45,236 nt of DNA from Lachnospiraceae bacterium (GCA_021202635.1 JAJQCQ010000035.1:1-45236), one strand, 5' to 3'. Shown: positions 31,338 to 40,830, numbered from the stretch's first letter. The notes: generated by a model not told the origin, from the letters alone. Numbers and translations: made by a program.

Positions 31338-32900
31338 ATGGAAATCTGGATTTTGATACCGGTTTTTCTGCCGGTTATCGTGGGCGTATTGCTTCTTTTG
31401 CCTGTAAAGCAGGAAGATGTTGGAGATGGCAGCAAGGAGAGCCTGACCCGTTTGCACACAGTGACTGCGGCTGTGCTGGTGATTTCCGCAGTACTGGCGC
31501 TTCTGGCGGCCTGGTCGGGAGACAACAGCTATACCTGGTTTGAATTGATGGAAGGAATCCCGATCTACTTCCAGGTGGACGATATCAGCCGCCTGTTTGT
31601 GACGGTATTCAGCATTGCCTGGGTCCTGGTGTGCTTCTATGCGTTTACTTACATGGAACATGAGGGGAAGGAACGTCGGTTCTTCGGGTTTTACCTGATT
31701 GTCTATGGGGTGCTGGTGGCGCTCTGCTTTTCGGGCAATCTGGTGACGATGTATCTGTTCTATGAGCTGATGACGCTGACCTCGATGCCGATGGTGCTGC
31801 ACAGTGGTACGCGCGAATCAATTATGGCGGCGCTGAAATACCTGTTTTATTCCATGTGCGGTGCGTACCTCGGCCTGTTTGCGATTTTCTTCCTATATAA
31901 ATACTGTGATTCGATCACCTTTACAGCCGGAGGCACCCTGAATCTGGCACTGGCACAGGGGCATACGGGGATTCTCCTGGCGGCGGTAATGGCAGCACTG
32001 ATTGGTTTTGGTGCAAAAGCCGGTATGTTCCCGCTGCATGCGTGGCTGCCGACCGCGCATCCGGTCGCTCCGGCTCCGGCTTCCGCGGTGTTATCCGGTA
32101 TCATTGCCAAGGCCGGCGTGCTTTCAATCGTCCGCGTGGTATTTTATATTGTGGGCGCGGATTTTATCCGCGGTACCTGGGTGCAGATCGCCTGGATGAC
32201 GCTGTCACTGCTTACCGTATTTATGGGCTCCATGCTCGCGTTCCGCGAAAAGATAGTGAAAAAGCGCCTGGCGTATTCTACGGTCAGCCAGGTGTCCTAT
32301 ATTCTGTTTGGATTGTCCGTCCTTTCTCCGATCGGGATGGAAGGGGCGCTGCTGCATGTGGTTTTCCATGCATTTATCAAATGCGCACTGTTTTTAACCG
32401 CCGGAATCTTTATCTATCGGGCAGGGCTTTCGCAGGTGGACCAGCTGGAAGGCATCGGCAAAAAAATGCCGAAGACGCTCTGGTGCTTTACCTTTGCTTC
32501 TCTCGCTCTGGTGGGTATTCCGCCTGCAAGCGGCTTTATCAGCAAGTGGTATCTGGCGCAGGGAGCGCTGGAGGCAAACGTGGGCGTCTTTGGCTGGGTC
32601 GGTCCGGCAGTGCTGCTGCTGTCCGCCCTGCTGACGGCGGGATACCTGCTGTCGATTGTGACCAATGGATTTTTCCCGAAGGTAAAATCGAATGCGCATG
32701 TTGCGATCGCTGCGGAGAAGGCCGCCGCACCGGAAACGGATGTTGCCCAGACACAGACGGATCCGCTCTCAGGTGTCACTGAGGCGCCGCTTGGGATGCT
32801 GGTTCCGCTTGCCATTTTCGCGGCACTGTCGATTCTTCTGGGCGTTTTTCCGAATCCGCTGATTCAGTTTGTGAGCAGGATTGCCACAGCAGTGATGTAG
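31338..32900 (+). CDS. NuoL/M/N-type antiporter subunit, second of four
   Basis: This protein of 520 residues has about 14 helices and the canonical motif GFGAKAGMFPLHAWLPTAHPVAPAPASAVLSG, with Lys in AKAG, and Glu in LFYELMTLTSMP. It can be assigned to the proton-conducting transporter family (MrpD/MbhH type). An Ala/Thr/Gln-rich loop lies near residues 453-485 before the last helix. GGAGGAG precedes the ATG ten bases after the previous gene. Confidence 0.9.
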   Translation: MEIWILIPVFLPVIVGVLLLLPVKQEDVGDGSKESLTRLHTVTAAVLVISAVLALLAAWSGDNSYTWFELMEGIPIYFQVDDISRLFVTVFSIAWVLVCFYAFTYMEHEGKERRFFGFYLIVYGVLVALCFSGNLVTMYLFYELMTLTSMPMVLHSGTRESIMAALKYLFYSMCGAYLGLFAIFFLYKYCDSITFTAGGTLNLALAQGHTGILLAAVMAALIGFGAKAGMFPLHAWLPTAHPVAPAPASAVLSGIIAKAGVLSIVRVVFYIVGADFIRGTWVQIAWMTLSLLTVFMGSMLAFREKIVKKRLAYSTVSQVSYILFGLSVLSPIGMEGALLHVVFHAFIKCALFLTAGIFIYRAGLSQVDQLEGIGKKMPKTLWCFTFASLALVGIPPASGFISKWYLAQGALEANVGVFGWVGPAVLLLSALLTAGYLLSIVTNGFFPKVKSNAHVAIAAEKAAAPETDVAQTQTDPLSGVTEAPLGMLVPLAIFAALSILLGVFPNPLIQFVSRIATAVM

Positions 32901-32915
32901 AGAGGAGGAGGTTGG

Positions 32916-34496
32916 ATGCGTGCCTTTTTTCTGGCAGTTCTTGTACTGCTTCCGATTGTGGGCGGGGCATTGATTCCGCTGCTTCCATTCCGTGACCGAA
33001 AACAGATGATGATCTATACGGAAGGTGTGGTACTTCTGAATTCTCTGCTGGCGCTGACGGTGCTTTTCTACCGGCCGGAGGGAGCGTTTGTCCTGTTCCG
33101 TTTCACGAGCAACCTGTCACTGAGTTTTTCCCTGGACGGTCTGGGAACCGTATTTGCCGCTCTGATTTCCGTCCTCTGGCCGCTGGCGACGCTCTATGCG
33201 TTTGAGTATATGAGCCATGAAGAGCACGAGAAATTTTTCTTCATGTTTTATACGATGACCTTTGGCATCACGATGGGCATCGCTTTGGCGGAAGACCTGG
33301 TGACGATGTACTGCTTTTACGAGATGCTGACGCTGGTGACGCTGCCGCTTGTCATCCACACGCTGACGCGGGAGGCGGTCCTGGCAGGCCGGACCTACCT
33401 GTATTATTCACTTGGCGGTGCGGCGTTTGCTTTTATCGGTGTGATTTTTATTCTGGTCTACGGTACGTCGGCGGACTTTGTGGCGGGCGGCGTGCTGGAT
33501 CTGACTAAGATCGGCAGCCGGACAAATCTGCTGCTTCTGGTCTATGTATTCTGCTTTTTCGGATTTAGCGTGAAAGCTGCCATGTGGCCGTTCTCCGGCT
33601 GGCTGCCGAAGGCGGGCGTTGCCCCGACACCGGTTACGGCGCTTCTTCACGCGGTAGCCGTCGTCAAGGCCGGTGCATTTGCCACCATGCGGATCACTTA
33701 CTATAGCTTTGGTACTGAATTTCTGCGCGGTACCTGGGCGCAGACCGCGGTGCTGATTCCGATTGTCTTCACGATTGTCTACGGCTGCAGCCGCGCGCTC
33801 AAAGAAACACATTTGAAACGGCGGCTGGCCTGGTCGACGGTGAGCAATCTTTCCTACATCCTGTTTGGAACGGCACTGATGACGCCGCTGGGGCTGGTCG
33901 GCGCGCTCTGTCACATGATCTGCCATGCGGTGATCAAGATCTGTTCCTTCTTCTGTGCGGGTGCGGTGATCTGCCAGAGCGGCAGAGAATACATTCATCA
34001 GCTGGACGGACTCGGGAAAAAGATGCCGAAGGTATTTGCCATTTTTACGGTTTCCGGACTGGCGCTGATGGGCGTGCCGGGGCTGGCGGGCTTTATCAGC
34101 AAGTGGAATCTGGTAAAGGCTGCGCTTGACAGTGCGCATCCATTGGCGGTCGTCGGTGTGGCGGCGCTGATGATTTCCGCGCTTCTGACCGCGATCTATA
34201 TGCTGACGATCAGTGTGCGGGCGTTTGTGCTGTCGCCAAAGGAGGAAGAGTCCACAGAGATGTCCCTTTGCGAAGATGCCCAGACGGATCGTTCCACCTC
34301 ATTAAAAGATACTTCAGATGGAGTCGAAGAGGAGGAGGCCGCTGCGCATAAGATCGTCCCGTATGACGAGGTCAAAGACCCGGGATGGATGATGCTTCTG
34401 CCGCTGACTCTTTTTGTGGCCGCGATGCTTGTGATTGGCCTGCATCCGCAGCCACTGATTGACGCATTTACACAGATCGCGTCAGCGATTCAATAG
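32916..34496 (+). CDS. NuoL/M/N-type antiporter subunit, third of four
   Basis: This protein of 526 residues is from the same family. It has Glu in CFYEMLTLVTLP, VKAAMWPFSGWLPKAGVAPTPVTALLHAVAVVKAGAF with two Lys, and about 14 helices. AVAVVKAG makes it more NuoL/MrpA-like. A Glu/Ser/Thr-rich cytoplasmic loop at about residues 439-485 precedes the last helix. AGAGGAGGAGG precedes the ATG, 15 bases after the previous stop. Confidence 0.9.
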   Translation: MRAFFLAVLVLLPIVGGALIPLLPFRDRKQMMIYTEGVVLLNSLLALTVLFYRPEGAFVLFRFTSNLSLSFSLDGLGTVFAALISVLWPLATLYAFEYMSHEEHEKFFFMFYTMTFGITMGIALAEDLVTMYCFYEMLTLVTLPLVIHTLTREAVLAGRTYLYYSLGGAAFAFIGVIFILVYGTSADFVAGGVLDLTKIGSRTNLLLLVYVFCFFGFSVKAAMWPFSGWLPKAGVAPTPVTALLHAVAVVKAGAFATMRITYYSFGTEFLRGTWAQTAVLIPIVFTIVYGCSRALKETHLKRRLAWSTVSNLSYILFGTALMTPLGLVGALCHMICHAVIKICSFFCAGAVICQSGREYIHQLDGLGKKMPKVFAIFTVSGLALMGVPGLAGFISKWNLVKAALDSAHPLAVVGVAALMISALLTAIYMLTISVRAFVLSPKEEESTEMSLCEDAQTDRSTSLKDTSDGVEEEEAAAHKIVPYDEVKDPGWMMLLPLTLFVAAMLVIGLHPQPLIDAFTQIASAIQ

Positions 34497-34510
34497 GAAG
34501 GAGGAGGACG

Positions 34511-36850
34511 ATGAATAGGAATGGGATACTGGCAGTGCTGGTCTTTTACCCGATGCTTGGCGGCCTCCTGGCCTGGGTGCTCCGCGGATGCATCAAAAAG
34601 GAAAACGGAAGGCATTCCCGCTTCTTTCTGACCGGCAGTGCGCTGGTGGCAGATGTCGTGGCGGTCACAGAATTTCTGCTGATGCTGGCTCTGTTTATCA
34701 GCAGTGCGCAGGATGCGCAGGAGAGTGCCGTCCTGTCCCTGACGATCCCTGGTGTCTGCGGGTTCGGCCTGCATTTTACGCTGGACGGATTCCGGCTGCT
34801 CTATGGACTGATCGCGGGGCTGATGTGGATGATGACGGCGCTTTTGTGCCCGCAGTATTTTGGAAACCACGTGGCGGTTCACGTGAGCGGACATTCCGCG
34901 AAGAAGCAGGAGCTTTCCGCGAGAGCTTCAGAAACAGATTCGGCGGGGGGTCCGGAGGCGGCACAGGAAGAAAAAGAGCCGTCATCCGATCGCTTTTATG
35001 TATTCTTTTTACTGACACTGGGCGCGACCCTGGGAGTATTTTTCTCCGCAGACCTGTACACGACGTTCATCTTTTTCGAGATGATGTCCTTTACCTCCTA
35101 TGTCTGGGTGGCGCATGAGGAAAACAATGCGGCGCTCCGGGCGGCGGATACGTATCTGGCTGTGGCGGTGCTTGGCGGCCTGGTGATGCTGATGGGGATT
35201 TTTGGCGTTTACCATGAGCTGGGGACTCTTACGATCTCTGAGCTTTCTGCCGCGGCATCCGCGTATGAAAACAAGCCGGTGCTTTACGCGCTGGGCTGCT
35301 GTATGCTGGTCGGCTTTGGTGCAAAGGCAGGCGCGTTCCCGCTGCATATCTGGCTGCCGAAGGCACATCCGGTGGCTCCTGCCCCGGCGTCCGCGCTGCT
35401 TTCCGGTATTCTGACAAAGACCGGTATTTACGGCATTCTGGCGATTTCCTGCGGACTGTTTCTGCATGATAAGCAGTGGGGGACGCTCATTTTGATCATT
35501 GGCGCGATTACCATGTTCGGCGGCGCGCTGCTGGCAGTCTTTTCGATCAACCTCAAGCGGACACTTGCCTGCTCGTCCATGTCGCAGATCGGCTTTATCC
35601 TGATCGGTGTGGGGATGCAGTGTCTGCTCGGTGAGGAGAATGCGCTGGCGGTGCATGGAACACTCCTTCACATGATGAACCATTCCATGATCAAGCTGGT
35701 CTTGTTTATGGCAGCCGGTGTGATTTATATGAATGTGCATGCGCTCGATCTGAACGTCATCCGCGGCTATGGCAGAAAAAAGCCTCTGCTGAAGGTGATT
35801 TTCCTGATTGGCGCGCTGGCGATCGGCGGCATCCCGCTCTTTGGCGGTTATATCAGCAAAACGCTGCTCCACGAGAGCATCCTGGAGTACGGCGGCGGCC
35901 TGATTTTCCGTGCGCTGGAATATCTCTTCCTGTTCTCGGGCGGTATGACCGTGGCTTACATGACGAAGCTTTTTGTGGCGATTTTTGTGGAGAAAAACGC
36001 AGATGATACGTTGCAGAAGAGCTACGATGAGCAGAAGAACTACATGAATCCGCTGAGCACCTTCGCCCTGGCGGGCAGCGCACTGGTTCTTCTGGTGTGG
36101 GGACTCTTCCCGCACGCGATCATGGACAAAGCCGCAGCGCTTGGGCAAAGCTTTATGGGACTCGAAGAATTCGGGCATGTGGTCAGCTACTTCAGCCTGA
36201 AGAATCTTTCCGGGGCGATGATCTCGATCGGTATCGGGGCGATTGTGTATTTGTTTGTCATTCGAAAGCTGTTGATGAGAGAGGTACGGCCGGCTGCGGT
36301 TCCGAAACGTGCAAAAGGCGGAAAAGCAAAGAAAGCATCTTCGACACGTACTGCCGCAGCAAGGGAATATATCAATGCATGGCCGGCCTGGCTGGATCTG
36401 GAAAATCTGATCTACCGTCCGCTGGTGCTGCAGCTTCTGCCATTTGTGTTCGGAGCCATCTGCCACGTGCTGGATGTGCTGACCGATACGTTGGTGAAGC
36501 TCCTGATCCCGGTTGGACATGTCGCGGCGCGGCTGCTTGACAGTCTGATTGATTTTTCTGTAGTGGGATTGCGCAAGAGCGTCTACAAAGACTCCCCACT
36601 GCCGCATGAGTGCCCGCACGGAACGGTGCTGACCGATGCGGCCGGGAAGCTCCTGAATGCACTTCAGCGTCTGGCAAACCGTACCTGGAGGCGCAAAAAT
36701 CCTGGCACTGTCGACTACCAGCGCGAGCTGGCGCTCCGCTATGATGTATGGCGGGAGAGCAATACGCTCATAGCCAGAAGTCTTTCCTATGGGCTGTTGC
36801 TGGTCATCATTGGATTTACTCTGACGCTGGTGTATATTCTCTGGTGGTAA
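34511..36850 (+). CDS. NuoL/MrpA-type antiporter subunit with C-terminal extension, fourth of four
   Basis: This protein of 779 residues is the longest. Residues up to about 530 form the antiporter core, with FEMMSFTSYVWVAHEE (Glu), VGFGAKAGAFPLHIWLPKAHPVAPAPASALLSG and LTKTG, where the second Lys is kept. The last 250 residues add at least three helices joined by Lys/Arg-rich stretches, like the long lateral part of NuoL, MrpA or hydrogenase-4 subunit B. A polar insert of about 35 residues lies near 124-160. GGAAGGAGGAGG precedes the ATG. It ends the operon, with a hairpin 65 bases beyond. Confidence 0.88.
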   Translation: MNRNGILAVLVFYPMLGGLLAWVLRGCIKKENGRHSRFFLTGSALVADVVAVTEFLLMLALFISSAQDAQESAVLSLTIPGVCGFGLHFTLDGFRLLYGLIAGLMWMMTALLCPQYFGNHVAVHVSGHSAKKQELSARASETDSAGGPEAAQEEKEPSSDRFYVFFLLTLGATLGVFFSADLYTTFIFFEMMSFTSYVWVAHEENNAALRAADTYLAVAVLGGLVMLMGIFGVYHELGTLTISELSAAASAYENKPVLYALGCCMLVGFGAKAGAFPLHIWLPKAHPVAPAPASALLSGILTKTGIYGILAISCGLFLHDKQWGTLILIIGAITMFGGALLAVFSINLKRTLACSSMSQIGFILIGVGMQCLLGEENALAVHGTLLHMMNHSMIKLVLFMAAGVIYMNVHALDLNVIRGYGRKKPLLKVIFLIGALAIGGIPLFGGYISKTLLHESILEYGGGLIFRALEYLFLFSGGMTVAYMTKLFVAIFVEKNADDTLQKSYDEQKNYMNPLSTFALAGSALVLLVWGLFPHAIMDKAAALGQSFMGLEEFGHVVSYFSLKNLSGAMISIGIGAIVYLFVIRKLLMREVRPAAVPKRAKGGKAKKASSTRTAAAREYINAWPAWLDLENLIYRPLVLQLLPFVFGAICHVLDVLTDTLVKLLIPVGHVAARLLDSLIDFSVVGLRKSVYKDSPLPHECPHGTVLTDAAGKLLNALQRLANRTWRRKNPGTVDYQRELALRYDVWRESNTLIARSLSYGLLLVIIGFTLTLVYILWW

Positions 36851-36914
36851 GGGTCTTTCTGAAAGAAAACAGAGATATCCGGCGAAAGCTTATTGGCAGA
36901 TGACAGGAAAAAAG

Positions 36915-36946
36915 AACGGCATCCCGTGAAATCTGGGGATGCCGTT
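36915..36946 (-). terminator. terminator between converging operons
   Basis: AACGGCATCCC and GGGATGCCGTT form a perfect 11-bp stem with a 10-base loop. On the minus strand CTTTTTTCC follows, so it serves the GGDEF gene best. On the plus strand the U-run is missing. Confidence 0.85.
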
Positions 36947-36958
36947 AGGTATCGTTAC

Positions 36959-39313
36959 CTATACTTTTTCAATTACACAGGTATGCTTTATTACTTCCCA
37001 TTTCCGTTCTTTTTTCACCTCGTAAAGTTTCTGGTCCGCGTGAATCAGCGCTTCTTTCAGCGAAATGTCATCTTCCGGTGCGATAGGACAGGCACCGGCA
37101 GAGACAGTCAGCAGATAAGGCTTATCGCTGCTATGGTTATAGCAGTCAAATTTTTTATAGAGAGATTCGATGAGCTCTTCCCCATTGTCTCCTCTGCGTG
37201 ACTCAATCAGGCAGGTAAATTCATCCCCGCCGATGCGTCCGGCAATGCCGCGGCCGTTTACAAGCTCTTTTAGTATCTGGCCGATGTTCCGCAGGGAGGA
37301 ATCGCCTTCCCTGTGGCCGAAGCGGTCGTTGACGATCTTGAGGTTGTTCATATCGATATAAAGGACGATCTGGTGGCGCCCCGCCTGCCGCAGCACCTCG
37401 AAGCGTTCTTCTGCCAGTGCATAGAAGCCGCGGAGGTTCAGAATGCCGGTGAGCGGGTCGGACTTTGAGATGGTGTCCAGTTCAATATTGTGGTCCCTGA
37501 GCGCCTCCAGATTTACCTCCAGCTGTGCCTGAATCTTTTCGTTGGACTGAAGAAGCGTAATCATCTTGATCGCGGAGCTTAGCTGGTTGATCAGAAACTC
37601 GCCGTTGACATACAGGGAATGTGCCATGTCGCAGATCAGGACGCCGTACACGATTTTCCCAAAGAAAAGAGGGAGCATAATCTGGGCGTGTGCGTCTTCA
37701 CCGGCCGGCTTTGTATACTGATACATTTCCCCTAAGGTCTGTGCCTGCTCCGGCTGCGGCACAGATCGCACCCGGCCATCCTCCAGAACCGCTTTCAGCT
37801 CCAGCACAGCCGGGGAGTCGAATGGCTCCAGAAACTGGTGCTCCAGGGGTGCCGGGAGAAGATAGAGCCAGGCGTTTCTGATCTGCAGCCAGTCCAGGTT
37901 CTCCAGAATCGAACAGAAGCTCTCATCGGTCCCATGCTCAAACTGCAGAAGATTCTGCACGAAGAGCTTCATATCGTAATTCATCTGGTATTCCTGCTTT
38001 AGTACGGTGGCTGACTGACGGTTCATGGCGCGAATGATTTTCCGGTATATGGTAGAAAAGGCATTCCTCAGCTCGAAGCGGGATTCCGTATCGGTCTGAA
38101 ATTCCAGAAGAGCGTGGTAAAACTGCTCAAATCCCGTCATCAGGCCATCCATATCCGCGATGCCGACAACGTCCCGGCTCAGAAAATCATCGAGAGCAAA
38201 GCCCATATCCGCGACAGAGACCGAGTTGTCCCCTTTGCGCATAAAGTAGGCGGCGAGATACTCAAACAGCCGGATATAGGATTGTCTGACATTCTCCAGA
38301 TCGATCTGGGCTTCTGCGTGATAATTGTGATAAAAAATATCATGAAAACCGGATTCCAGTCCTCCCAGAATCTGTATCACGCTTTTTCTCCCTTCCGTCC
38401 CCTGCCGGATGGAGTCACGCAGGATAAAGTGCGTGGGAATGGAACGCTCTTTCACCGGCCGGCCGGAATACAGATCCAGTACGGCGCACAGAGCTGCCTC
38501 ACCCAGCTGATTCGGGTCGGCGAGTACGGTGGAAAGCGGAGGAGACGCCTTTGCACCGGCCGGCGCATCATCAAAGCCGAAAATGGAGAGATCCCGTCCG
38601 GGCATAAGCCCGCGCCGATACATCTCCTGGTACAGGCCGAGCGCGGTATCATCATTGACACAGAATACCGCTTCCAGATCCGGATTTTCATCCAGAAAGG
38701 AGCGAAAAACGGACTCGTTGTTCGAGGATAAGTCTCCTTCCGTATAGCGGTGCGCAGGCAAAGCAAGTCCGTGTTCGGAGAGAACGCGGCGGAAAATCCC
38801 GTGACGTTCGACCGCATCGGTATTGTTCTCATGTCCGCCGATCATACCGATTCGGGTGAAGCCACAGGTATCAATCAGATACTCCAGTCCCTCCCGGATC
38901 CCGGATTCATTTTCAAAGGTCACATCCAGGTAACCGTCCATTCGGGCCGCGATCAGTACAATCGGAATCCCGTCATACTGGTGCAGCAGTCTGCGCATCC
39001 GCTCCTGTGTCGTAAAACAGCCGATGCAGTCTGCTGCGACGATCAGGGCATCGACGCAGCCTTTTTCCAGATAGGAAAAAACAGTGCTGTGCTGATATTC
39101 ATACATCAGCTCGCGATTGTCTTTCAGGTCACGATCCAGGTATTTGCCGGGGAGAAAGATGGTATCTACGCCCTTTTTCTGTGCTTCTGCCATAATGCCA
39201 TTGCAGATGTGCTGTGTGAAGTCATCAAGAATGCCGCTGACAAGCACGCCAACGGTCAGTCTTCTGTCTGCGGGTTCTTCCCTTGAAACGCTTTTTTTGT
39301 CGCAGTACATCAT
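36959..39313 (-). CDS. LacI-type sensor-GGDEF diguanylate cyclase
   Basis: This 784-residue protein has a periplasmic-binding-protein-like domain of the LacI/GalR type (about residues 18-310, with VGVLVSGI, FENESGIREGLEYLI, IGMIGGHEN, CVNDDTALGLY and FGFDDAP) but no DNA-binding helix-turn-helix, signal peptide or membrane helix. A middle helical and GAF-like region follows. The GGDEF domain ends the protein, with intact GRIGGDEF near residue 697. The RxxD inhibitory site is missing (NGRG). It likely makes c-di-GMP in the cytosol in reply to a sugar-like ligand. GAAGGGG lies before two adjacent ATGs; the second would shorten it by one residue. No EAL or effector gene is near. Confidence 0.88.
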   Translation of the reverse strand: MMYCDKKSVSREEPADRRLTVGVLVSGILDDFTQHICNGIMAEAQKKGVDTIFLPGKYLDRDLKDNRELMYEYQHSTVFSYLEKGCVDALIVAADCIGCFTTQERMRRLLHQYDGIPIVLIAARMDGYLDVTFENESGIREGLEYLIDTCGFTRIGMIGGHENNTDAVERHGIFRRVLSEHGLALPAHRYTEGDLSSNNESVFRSFLDENPDLEAVFCVNDDTALGLYQEMYRRGLMPGRDLSIFGFDDAPAGAKASPPLSTVLADPNQLGEAALCAVLDLYSGRPVKERSIPTHFILRDSIRQGTEGRKSVIQILGGLESGFHDIFYHNYHAEAQIDLENVRQSYIRLFEYLAAYFMRKGDNSVSVADMGFALDDFLSRDVVGIADMDGLMTGFEQFYHALLEFQTDTESRFELRNAFSTIYRKIIRAMNRQSATVLKQEYQMNYDMKLFVQNLLQFEHGTDESFCSILENLDWLQIRNAWLYLLPAPLEHQFLEPFDSPAVLELKAVLEDGRVRSVPQPEQAQTLGEMYQYTKPAGEDAHAQIMLPLFFGKIVYGVLICDMAHSLYVNGEFLINQLSSAIKMITLLQSNEKIQAQLEVNLEALRDHNIELDTISKSDPLTGILNLRGFYALAEERFEVLRQAGRHQIVLYIDMNNLKIVNDRFGHREGDSSLRNIGQILKELVNGRGIAGRIGGDEFTCLIESRRGDNGEELIESLYKKFDCYNHSSDKPYLLTVSAGACPIAPEDDISLKEALIHADQKLYEVKKERKWEVIKHTCVIEKV

Positions 39314-39380
39314 TCACCCCTTCTTTGCGCTTTGGCTGATTCTTAAAAACATGTTTCACGGAAAATCTGTTTGAACATTA

Positions 39381-39556
39381 GTAACTATTCAGAACAGCAG
39401 GCCGCAGACCGCCTGCGATGCAGGCTATATGCCGCTAATGCGTCATATGTCTGTGGCTTGATGGGCGTTCCGCCCATCCCGAAATGAAAAAACAGCCCTT
39501 AGCAGGTAAACCTGCCCAGTCTGTCTTTTCATTTCGATGCTGTTCTGAACTGTTAC
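39381..39556 (-). mobile_element. palindromic miniature mobile element, long form
   Basis: The ends GTAACTATTCAGAACAGCA (39381-39399) and TGCTGTTCTGAACTGTTAC (39538-39556) are inverted copies with one mismatch. Directly outside both ends lies GAACATTA (39373-39380 and 39557-39564), a perfect 8-bp target duplication. The inside is rich in hairpins, among them CGAAATGAAAA/TTTTCATTTCG and GCAGGTAAACCTGC. It has no gene. GTAA ends plus an 8-bp duplication are the pattern of IS66-type elements, so a MITE of that group is likely. Confidence 0.8.
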
Positions 39557-39837
39557 GAACATTATAGCATAGATGTCCCGAAAGCAAAAGGGATATGAAA
39601 AAATAATTATTTTTTTCTGTGTACTTGAAATATAAGCGGTGAAATTGTATGATAAGGGCATTCATGATCGTAAAGCGACTGACGTCGTTTACTATCATTT
39701 ATCAGAAGCAAAGAGCGCCTGCAGGTATCGCCTGATATGTCAGCGACAGTCCAATGCTTTTAGAATACGCTGGACATGGAGTGAATACGGAGTATGGCAG
39801 GAGCATTGCATAGGGACAGACGAAGAGGAAGAGACCG
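39557..39837. other. intergenic stretch before tatD, no gene recognised
   Basis: The short frames here lack ribosome binding sites and look like nothing known. A promoter for tatD was not convincingly found. Confidence 0.5.
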
Positions 39838-40704
39838 ATGATTTTTGATACACACGCACACTACAATGAGGAGGCCTTTGATGAGGATCGGGAAGCACTG
39901 CTTGCCGGGATGGAGGCAGCCGGGGTCACCGGCATTGTCAACATGGGCGCCTCCTGGCGGGATGTGGAGGAGAGCCAGCTTCTTGCGGCGCGCTATCCGT
40001 ATATTTATGCGGCGGCCGGCATTCATCCGGATCACGCCGGGGAATTGATGAAGGAAGTACCGGCATACCAGGAACCGGCTTCGGCGGAAGATGGCGTCTC
40101 CGCCCTGAACAGCGTCCCGTGCAGTGCAGACGTAGCGGAAGACAAATTCGCCCGGCTGTATGAATTCTGCCGCAGGCCAAAGACGGTAGCGGTCGGGGAG
40201 ATCGGGCTGGATTATTACTGGGATAAGGAAAGCCGCGACCTGCAAAAAGCGTGCTTTGTGCGCCAGCTGCAGATGGCGAAGGAGGTGGATCTGCCGGTCA
40301 ATATCCACAGCCGGGATGCGGCACAGGACACATTCGATATTATGAAAGCGGAACACGCCGGAACGACGGGCGGCATCATCCATTGTTTTTCCTCGTCCGC
40401 GCAGATGGCACTGGAGTATGTGAAGCTGGGATATTACATTGGCATCGGCGGCGTCGTCACCTTTAAGAACGCGCGTGTGATGAAGGAAGTCGCAGCGGCA
40501 GTGCCTTTAGATCACATTGTGGTCGAGACCGACTGCCCTTATCTGGCGCCCGCGCCGCATCGCGGGAAGCGCAATTCCTCCCTCTATCTGCCCCTGGTGA
40601 TCGAAGCGATTGCCGGGATCAAAGGGATCGATCCGCAGGAGGTGGAGGATGTGACTTACGCGAACGCCCGGCGGGTGTATCGGCTGGATGACCGGTTTTT
40701 GTAA
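39838..40704 (+). CDS. tatD: TatD family metal-dependent hydrolase
   Basis: This protein of 288 residues is a TIM-barrel nuclease or hydrolase of the TatD family. Metal ligands are seen in FDTHAHYN (His6 and His8), GEIGLDYYW, NIHSRDA, IHCFS and ETDCPYLAPAPHRGKRN. The protein is longer than usual by about 30 residues because of an Ala/Ser/Glu-rich insert near residues 78-105. AGAGGAAGAG precedes the ATG. In many clostridia tatD, rnmV and ksgA lie together; here rnmV is missing and a mobile element separates tatD from ksgA. Confidence 0.92.
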   Translation: MIFDTHAHYNEEAFDEDREALLAGMEAAGVTGIVNMGASWRDVEESQLLAARYPYIYAAAGIHPDHAGELMKEVPAYQEPASAEDGVSALNSVPCSADVAEDKFARLYEFCRRPKTVAVGEIGLDYYWDKESRDLQKACFVRQLQMAKEVDLPVNIHSRDAAQDTFDIMKAEHAGTTGGIIHCFSSSAQMALEYVKLGYYIGIGGVVTFKNARVMKEVAAAVPLDHIVVETDCPYLAPAPHRGKRNSSLYLPLVIEAIAGIKGIDPQEVEDVTYANARRVYRLDDRFL

Positions 40705-40724
40705 AGCTCCGGTATCATTACATT

Positions 40725-40788
40725 GTAACAATTCAGAACAGCATCGAAAAGAAAAGACTGACTGTGGCCTGCTGTTCTGAATTGTTAC
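40725..40788. mobile_element. palindromic miniature mobile element, short form
   Basis: The ends GTAACAATTCAGAACAGCA and its exact inverted copy (40770-40788) enclose 26 bases. ATTACATT stands directly outside each end (40717-40724 and 40789-40796), a perfect 8-bp target duplication. The inside (TCGAAAAGAAAAGACTGACTG then TGGCC) matches the two outer parts of the long form at 39381 joined together, so it is an internally deleted copy. Confidence 0.82.
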
Positions 40789-40830
40789 ATTACATTTATT
40801 TTATGAAAGGATTATGGAACTGCCCTTCGT

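Noticed and set aside
39639-39848. A 69-codon frame before tatD
   Set aside because: It has no ribosome binding site, odd composition and overlaps the tatD start. It was considered as an rnmV or metG remnant but shows no similarity.
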